This document shows positions 59,403-64,000 of a stretch of 64,000 nucleotides of DNA, piece after piece. Origin of the DNA: Victivallis lenta (GTDB taxonomy: Bacteria > Verrucomicrobiota > Lentisphaeria > Victivallales > Victivallaceae). The DNA lies in NCBI RefSeq assembly GCF_009695545.1, contig NZ_VUNS01000010.1, forward strand, positions 93,832-157,831, given 5' to 3'. The translations under genes and the position numbers were made by a program. Under the pieces are notes generated by a model that saw nothing but the letters and a program-made list of their open reading frames with translations, searched no databases and was not told where the DNA came from. Each line of letters opens with the position of its first letter. Position 1 is the stretch's first letter.

Positions 59403-61690
59403 GACTCCACCAGCCCCTTGTTCTGATCGATCTTGCGCTTCCGCTGCCCGGCGGGAGTCTGAAAATCGATCAGCGCATCGACCGCCTGTTCATACCGCTT
59501 GACGAGTTCCTCGAGGTGAGAATCCTCGCTGACGATATAACCGGTGATCAGGATCATCATTTCGGTGCGGTCGGTCGAGATGTCGGTGTCGCCGAACAGT
59601 CTGCGCAGGAACGGGATTCCTCCGAGACCCGGCAGCGTCGAGAGGTTGTCGGTGCTTTTCTCCCTGATGATGCCGCCGCAGATGATGGTCTGCCCGTCGC
59701 GCAGCGACATCGCGGTTTCGATGATCTGCTCCTTGATCACCGGCGAATCGATGTCGGAAACCGTATTCGAATCCGCCTCCGAAACCGTCTGCGCGAGCTT
59801 GATCGCGATCCGGCCGCCGCGCGTGACTTTCGGCGTGATTTTCAGGATCACGCCCGTGTCCTGATACTGGATGTTGCGGACGAGGTTCGTCGAGGCGTCG
59901 GTGTTGTTCGTAATGATCGACTGCGTATTCGTGATCTCCGAATTCACGATCGGCACCTTGCTGCCGACGCTGATCTTCGCTTCGTTGTTCGATGCGATCA
60001 GCACCTGCGGACTCGAAATGACCTTCACGTTGGTCTTGCCGGCCAGCGCGTTGATGTAACCGAATTTCTGATTCGGGTTCTTCGGATTGTAAACCCAGAA
60101 CTTCCCGCCGCTCTGGGAGTCCTGGCCGCTGCCGGGCGCGAGTCCGGAGAAATTCGTGCCGCCCTGCGTCGTGACGTTCCCGGTACCGCCCTTCATCATG
60201 AACTCCACGCCGAACTTGACCGAATCGTTCAGCGAAACATCCACCACCAGCACCTGAAACAGCACCTGCGGCGGAATCGTGTCGATCTTGCCGAGCAGCG
60301 CCTTGATCATCGTATAGGTGCGCGGCTTCGTGCGGATGATGAGCCGGTTGTTCACCGCATCCGCGAACACCTTGACCGGAACCTCGAAGAGATTGGCCGG
60401 CCCCTCTTCTTTGGAGCCGGTTTTCGCGGCGGATTTCACGGAGCCGGACTGCGTCGTCGTTTGGGAAGTCGAGGCGGAAGCGGAGGACGAAAAGAGTTCG
60501 CCGCTCCCGCTTGACGATGAACCGCCCGAACTGCCGGTCGAAGCCGTCAGCGTTTCCCCCTCGACCGGAAACATCACCGCCAGCGCCTTGACCAGCTCCT
60601 CGGCGTTGCCGTTCAGGATGTTGTAGATGAACATCCGCTCCTGGTCGCCCGTCTCCGACTGGTCGAGGATGTTGATCCAGCGGCCCAGCTCTTCGAGCGC
60701 CTCATAGTTCGCGGCCGAGGCGACGATGATCTGCAGCCGCTCCACGGTCGTAAGCTGAATCTCCTCCGGGCGCGGCTTGTCGCTGTTCAGCGCGACCGGG
60801 AAACCGAGCACCGGCAGCACGTCAGCCGCCTCTTTCGCCAGACGCGAAGCATCGATGTTCCGGCACGGAATCACCATCTTCGCCCACCCCTGCCGCAGCG
60901 GACGGTCGAGCTGCGCGACGATCTGCCGCACCTTGCGCAGATTCTCCTTCGTATCGACCACCAGCAGCAGATTGCGCTCCTCAAGCTCCACCGGCTTCAA
61001 CCCCGGCGAAAGGAACTGCCCGATCTGCGAAGCGGTCTCCTTGGCCCCGATGTTCTTCAGCCGGAACAGCGCGACTTCCGCATCGGAACTCACGCCATCC
61101 CCCGCCGCTGCCTGCGCGATCGCCTCCACCGGGCGGAAATGGATCATGTTGTCCTGCCTTGTCAGGTAGATGTTCGACGTCTGCATCACCTGCCGGAACA
61201 GTTCCCAGAGCTGCCGGCGCGTCAGCTCGTCCTTCAAAGAGAGCGTCACCGTGCCGTTCAGTTTGCCGTCGAGCAGGTAGTTGAACTTCAGCAGTTCCGC
61301 AAAGACCGGAATGACGTCTGCAACCGCCGCGCCGTTGAAGTCGAATTCCGCCTTGATTTTCTCCCGGCCGTCGAAACGCTCCTCCGGCGGCGTGACAGGA
61401 GGTTCCTCCGTTTTTTCACGCTCCGTGTAAATGGGATAGGGATTCTCCGGCTTTTTCCGGTCCGACAAGGCGGACGAATCTTCCGTCAGCAGTTCGTGTT
61501 CGATCGAACGCTGTTCCGAAATCGGCTTGCCGTCCGCGTTTCTGAACCACTCTTTCCGCCGTTTTTCAGCTTCCCGCTTCTCCCGCTCCTGTCTGGAAGG
61601 ATCTTTCGGGGAAGTCGCGCATCCCCAGAACAACGGACCGATCAGCGCGTAGCACAGCAGCAGGCAAACTGCATTCCTGAATCTGCTCAA
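59387..61690 (-). CDS. gspD: Type II secretion secretin GspD
   Basis: 767 residues. Signal peptide about 1-24 ending PLFWGC, which could be a lipobox though not a canonical one. N0 domain about 110-185 (IKAEFDFNGAAVADVIPVFA), N1-N3 domains to about 480 with a Ser/Gly-rich insert (about 395-430) in N3, then the secretin core about 490-740: VLFQVLVVDVSLNDSVKFGV, KISVGSKVPIVNSEI, VILKITPKVTRGGRIAIKLA, GQTIICGGIIREK, VSTLPGLGG-like TLPGLGGIPFLRRLFGD. It forms the outer-membrane pore. It overlaps gspC by four bases. Confidence 0.95.
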   Translation of the reverse strand: MSRFRNAVCLLLCYALIGPLFWGCATSPKDPSRQEREKREAEKRRKEWFRNADGKPISEQRSIEHELLTEDSSALSDRKKPENPYPIYTEREKTEEPPVTPPEERFDGREKIKAEFDFNGAAVADVIPVFAELLKFNYLLDGKLNGTVTLSLKDELTRRQLWELFRQVMQTSNIYLTRQDNMIHFRPVEAIAQAAAGDGVSSDAEVALFRLKNIGAKETASQIGQFLSPGLKPVELEERNLLLVVDTKENLRKVRQIVAQLDRPLRQGWAKMVIPCRNIDASRLAKEAADVLPVLGFPVALNSDKPRPEEIQLTTVERLQIIVASAANYEALEELGRWINILDQSETGDQERMFIYNILNGNAEELVKALAVMFPVEGETLTASTGSSGGSSSSGSGELFSSSASASTSQTTTQSGSVKSAAKTGSKEEGPANLFEVPVKVFADAVNNRLIIRTKPRTYTMIKALLGKIDTIPPQVLFQVLVVDVSLNDSVKFGVEFMMKGGTGNVTTQGGTNFSGLAPGSGQDSQSGGKFWVYNPKNPNQKFGYINALAGKTNVKVISSPQVLIASNNEAKISVGSKVPIVNSEITNTQSIITNNTDASTNLVRNIQYQDTGVILKITPKVTRGGRIAIKLAQTVSEADSNTVSDIDSPVIKEQIIETAMSLRDGQTIICGGIIREKSTDNLSTLPGLGGIPFLRRLFGDTDISTDRTEMMILITGYIVSEDSHLEELVKRYEQAVDALIDFQTPAGQRKRKIDQNKGLVESWFIE

Positions 61691-62199
61691 GGCTTTTTCT
61701 CCTGTTTCTTATGTAAAAGCAATACTGTCTTTTCACTTCCCCGCATCAGGACGGCTTGATCCTTTTCGATCTTCCGCACCACATAACCGCCGCCGACCGG
61801 ATCACCTTCCCGGTAGAGCTGCTTCGGCTTGACCGGCTTTTTGCCGGCAGCCTGCGGTTGCTCCGCCCCTGTAATGATCACTCCACGCGCATCCCCGAAT
61901 GAAAAAATCCCGGTCAACTCGAACTTCCCCGCCGCCGGAGGACGCGCCGAGGGTTTGGCCGCGGCTTTCTCCTGCTCCGCCGGAACCGCGGCCCCGCGCA
62001 GCGGATGAAACAGGTTGCCGCCGGACAGTTCCGCGGCGATGGGGCCGTGGCGTCCGACGCCGGCCGTGGCCGGAGAAGCCGGCAGTTCGAATGTTTCACC
62101 CGTGCGAGCGGGTTTGCCGGAGGCCAGTGCCAGCAGAGCGAACGCCAGCGCGAGCGCCAGCAGTCCGTCGGCGAGAAGGACGATCCAGCGGGTTTTCAT
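61687..62199 (-). CDS. gspC: Type II secretion GspC-like protein (no PDZ domain)
   Basis: 170 residues. One membrane helix about 5-27 (WIVLLADGLLALALAFALLA), a Pro/Ala linker, then a homology-region domain about 90-165: KFELTGIFSFGDARGVIITG, KQLYREGDPVGGGYVVRKIE, KDQAVLMRGSEKTVLLLH. That is the HR domain of GspC/PilP-like proteins which touches the N0 domain of the secretin. The PDZ domain of long GspC forms is missing. It sits between gspM-like and gspD with 4-base overlaps on both sides. Confidence 0.85.
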   Translation of the reverse strand: MKTRWIVLLADGLLALALAFALLALASGKPARTGETFELPASPATAGVGRHGPIAAELSGGNLFHPLRGAAVPAEQEKAAAKPSARPPAAGKFELTGIFSFGDARGVIITGAEQPQAAGKKPVKPKQLYREGDPVGGGYVVRKIEKDQAVLMRGSEKTVLLLHKKQEKKP

Positions 62200-62756
62200 T
62201 CCTCCTCCTCCGGTATATGCAGAAGGGCAAGCTGCCCGTCAAGCATGACTTTGGCGGGTGCATTCGTATTGTCGGGGCGTAAGGTCAGGTTCCTCCAGTA
62301 GAGACGCGGTTCATGGTTGTCGACACCGGCCAGAAACTCCTGCAAACCGGAAATCGAACACTCCGCGGAAAAGCTCAGGATGCAGACATTCCAGACCTCC
62401 GCCGCCGGCAGATGCTGGATCTCGCGCAGGGAACTGACCGTTGCTCCGGAAGCCGCCGCGATCCGTTCGACCGACTCGCGCAGCTTTTCGGCGGCAGCCT
62501 CCTTTTTTCCCGCCGCCGCTCCGGCGCGGATCGCCGCCAGCGGCCGGATTTCCGCCTCAAGCTGCCGGTTCTGTTCGCGCAGCTCGAGAATGTTTTTCCG
62601 CAGAACTTCGAGCCGACGGCATTCACTGCCGATCACTTCCGACGTGAACGGCAGTTCCCCGCCGGAGCCGAAGAGCAGCCAGCCTCCCGCAGCCAGCAGC
62701 GCCGCCGCCGGAATCAGCGGCCGGTATGGTTTCCAATTTTGCGGAAGCGCGTCCAT
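62196..62756 (-). CDS. gspM: Type II secretion GspM/PilO-like protein
   Basis: 186 residues from ATG 62756, which shares one base with the gspL stop; the frame is open upstream in gspL. One membrane helix about 14-32 (PLIPAAALLAAGGWLLFGSG), then a coiled coil (CRRLEVLRKNILELREQNRQ, LEAEIRPLAAI) and a ferredoxin-like domain (VWNVCILSFSAECSISGLQE, FLAGVDNHEPRLYWRNLTLR). This is the plan of GspM and PilO, inner-membrane assembly platform parts. Weak sequence identity is normal, so the call leans on order and topology. Confidence 0.78.
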   Translation of the reverse strand: MDALPQNWKPYRPLIPAAALLAAGGWLLFGSGGELPFTSEVIGSECRRLEVLRKNILELREQNRQLEAEIRPLAAIRAGAAAGKKEAAAEKLRESVERIAAASGATVSSLREIQHLPAAEVWNVCILSFSAECSISGLQEFLAGVDNHEPRLYWRNLTLRPDNTNAPAKVMLDGQLALLHIPEEEE

Positions 62757-63685
62757 CAGTGCTTGATCCTGAGTTTGACGAAGAAGGATACCGTATCGTT
62801 GTAACCGCGGCTTTTGCGGAGGTTCACGATGGCGTAATTTCCGTTTTCCCCGATCTGGTTGTAAAGTCCCGGTTCGTCCTTCGATGCGGAGAGCGTCAGG
62901 TCGGCGGAGTCGTAGTTCTGCGAATAACTGGTCACCCACATCGTTTTCGGCAGTTCGCCGGTCAGCCGGGTGAGTACCGGAGAAACCGGCGGCGTATTGA
63001 GCTTCGCGGCACGCAGCGCAGCAAGAAGCTCCCGGTCGGAAGAGAGCTCTCCGAACCGCCGCCGTTCACTGCGCAGCTCCTTCTCCCACAGGGAGCGAAT
63101 CCGGGCAAGTTTCCTGCGTTCTCCGGCAAAATCGTCATAGCGGCGAAAGACGCTCACGCCGAGGAGCACGACCGTCAGCGCAAGCAGAGCGAAGTAGAGC
63201 TTTTTCAGGTTGCGGCAGCGAGCCGGCCGGTACTTTCCCGGCAGTGCTTCTCCCGGAATCGCCTGCAGAATGGTTTCCGGCGTATCGGCCAGCGCCGCCG
63301 GTATCAGCGCGTCGAATTTCAGCGACCGGGAGGCCGCGAATTCAAGCTGCCGGACGATCTCCTCCCGGTGCACGGCACACACACGATACAGGCCGTTGCC
63401 GCAATTCCGGTAAAACCAGCAGACCGATTCCGCCGGAACCGGCAGCCGCGCCGCCAGCTCACCGAACAGCACCTCGCGCTCCGCACTCCGCCTCAGCGAA
63501 GCCGGCAGGGAAATATCATAAACCACTGTTTTGGGGGAATGCGTCAGAAAGCAGAGAAAATCCGGTTCCTCCGGGCGAGTGCTGCCGGGCGCCTCCTGCT
63601 CCACCCATTCGTTCCTGACGCGGCGGTATTCCCGATACTGCAGAGCAGGATTATCCGCCGATCGCTCAAGAACACCCAGCCGCAT
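62756..63685 (-). CDS. gspL: Type II secretion GspL/PilN-like protein
   Basis: 309 residues, start after AAGGA. N-terminal actin-like cytoplasmic half about 1-155 (VVYDISLPASLRRSAEREVL, LFGELAARLPVPAESVCWFY), a membrane helix about 165-182 (LYFALLALTVVLLGVSVF), then a coiled coil and a periplasmic ferredoxin-like domain (PPVSPVLTRLTGELPKTMWV). This is the GspL plan, fusing PilM- and PilN-like parts. It recruits the ATPase. It is the first gene of the T2SS operon, unlike proteobacterial operons where L and M come last. Confidence 0.8.
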   Translation of the reverse strand: MRLGVLERSADNPALQYREYRRVRNEWVEQEAPGSTRPEEPDFLCFLTHSPKTVVYDISLPASLRRSAEREVLFGELAARLPVPAESVCWFYRNCGNGLYRVCAVHREEIVRQLEFAASRSLKFDALIPAALADTPETILQAIPGEALPGKYRPARCRNLKKLYFALLALTVVLLGVSVFRRYDDFAGERRKLARIRSLWEKELRSERRRFGELSSDRELLAALRAAKLNTPPVSPVLTRLTGELPKTMWVTSYSQNYDSADLTLSASKDEPGLYNQIGENGNYAIVNLRKSRGYNDTVSFFVKLRIKH

Positions 63686-63726
63686 AGAGATTTTATTCCT
63701 TATTTAAGAAGATGGTTTCTTTTTAC

Positions 63727-63755
63727 AAGATAACACATAAGCATGAATCTTGCAA
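63727..63755 (-). promoter_or_regulatory. Promoter of the T2SS operon
   Basis: On the minus strand TTGCAA (63755-63750), 17-bp spacer, TATCTT (63732-63727), about 40 bases before the gspL start. Confidence 0.7.
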
Positions 63756-63956
63756 TCTCAAGCTTGTATTTTTTTAGTTGAAATTGATGTTTTCATGTAA
63801 TTTCAGTTCAGGCTCCTGCAGAGAATGGGGCATCCGGCGGTATTCGGGGCGTTTTTTGGGCGGCTGAATGCTCTTTTTTGTATTTGCAGTATTTTCTTAA
63901 AAAATCGCAAAATATTCGATATTGGATTTGCATTCCTGAAATTATGTGTTAAATGT

Positions 63957-63989
63957 TATAATCAATAATATTGATCTCAATTATTGATT
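63957..63989 (+). promoter_or_regulatory. TATAAT box and inverted repeat at the window edge
   Basis: TATAAT at 63957-63962 overlaps AATCAATAAT-attgatctca-ATTATTGATT (63960-63989), a perfect 10-bp inverted repeat. It may be a -10 box with an overlapping operator for a gene beyond the window; no good -35 at the right distance. Confidence 0.4.
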
Positions 63990-64000
63990 CAGGAATGTCT

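Larger units (their letters stand above)
63686..64000. other. AT-rich region upstream of the T2SS operon
   Basis: 315 bases to the window end without a gene. It holds the minus-strand T2SS promoter (63727-63755), runs of T near 63850-63880, and a TATAAT with inverted repeat at the right edge that probably belongs to a rightward gene beyond the window. Confidence 0.6.

Noticed and set aside
1..64000. tRNA, rRNA or insertion-sequence transposase genes
   Set aside because: I looked for T-loop GGTTCGAATCC-like motifs, rRNA-like stretches and transposase motifs and saw none I could support.

Overview
The window is a GC-rich bacterial chromosome segment that most resembles the Lentisphaerota/Victivallales (PVC group). 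The pointers are several prepilin-like proteins with an [17 protein letters not shown] leader and a C-terminal H-X9-DG type motif, a complete Gram-negative type II secretion (T2SS) operon, many glycan-active enzymes (two GH130, a GH29, two GH5/GH-A type, a sialidase fold, a pectate-lyase-like beta-helix, a DUF4434 barrel), and a B12-type methionine synthase. This taxon call is an inference from gene content; no rRNA or tRNA gene was recognised here.

Layout. 1-3.2 kb: CsgG-like secreted protein, YqaE-type membrane peptide, TPR protein. 3.4-4.4 kb: GH130 with a LacI-type palindrome in its leader. 4.6-7.4 kb: translationally coupled trio (one-TM protein, DUF1232 membrane protein, PLD-type protein). 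7.4-12.2 kb: beta-propeller-like secreted protein divergent from a PAS histidine kinase, then a metallo-beta-lactamase fold protein and a metallophosphoesterase/TIM-barrel fusion. 12.2-13.2 kb: lipocalin and a conserved protein. 13.3-16.9 kb (locus A): GntR/solute-binding-protein fusion regulator, prepilin-like protein, pectate-lyase-like protein. 17-18.4 kb: prfA and rpmE. 18.5-25.2 kb: acyltransferase, then a sialidase-like/macro-domain/DUF2079 operon, hpt and a radical SAM gene. 25.2-29.7 kb: GH-A hydrolase and MetH. 29.8-34.2 kb: hisF, HTH protein, H-X9-DG lipoprotein, MFS transporter. 34.2-34.7 kb: hairpin-rich tandem repeat. 35.5-38.8 kb: GH130 and AraC divergent from GH29 fucosidase. 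39-44.6 kb: EptA-like sulfatase-fold enzyme with a TPR partner, PHP protein, aldo/keto reductase, secreted LIM/DA1-like peptidase. 44.8-52.0 kb (locus B): GntR/LacI-type regulator, a 587-bp leader with a 22-bp inverted repeat, prepilin-like protein, GH5, exo/endonuclease/phosphatase-fold protein, phosphoesterase, DUF4434 protein; this block is visibly more AT-rich than its surroundings. 52.4-63.7 kb: the T2SS operon, transcribed leftward in the order L-M-C-D-E-F-G-H-I-J-K plus one secreted unknown.

The main observation is that loci A and B share one plan: a regulator made of a GntR winged helix fused to a sugar-binding-protein-like sensor, then an H-X9-DG prepilin-like surface protein, then secreted polysaccharide-degrading enzymes. 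I suggest these are substrate-specific glycan-use modules in which the pseudopilin plays a surface role, perhaps assembled or exported by the T2SS next door. Regulatory sequences fit this: a consensus promoter with tandem 12-bp repeats over the start site before regulator A, a palindrome inside the promoter of regulator B, and a long inverted repeat covering the pseudopilin start codon in locus B.
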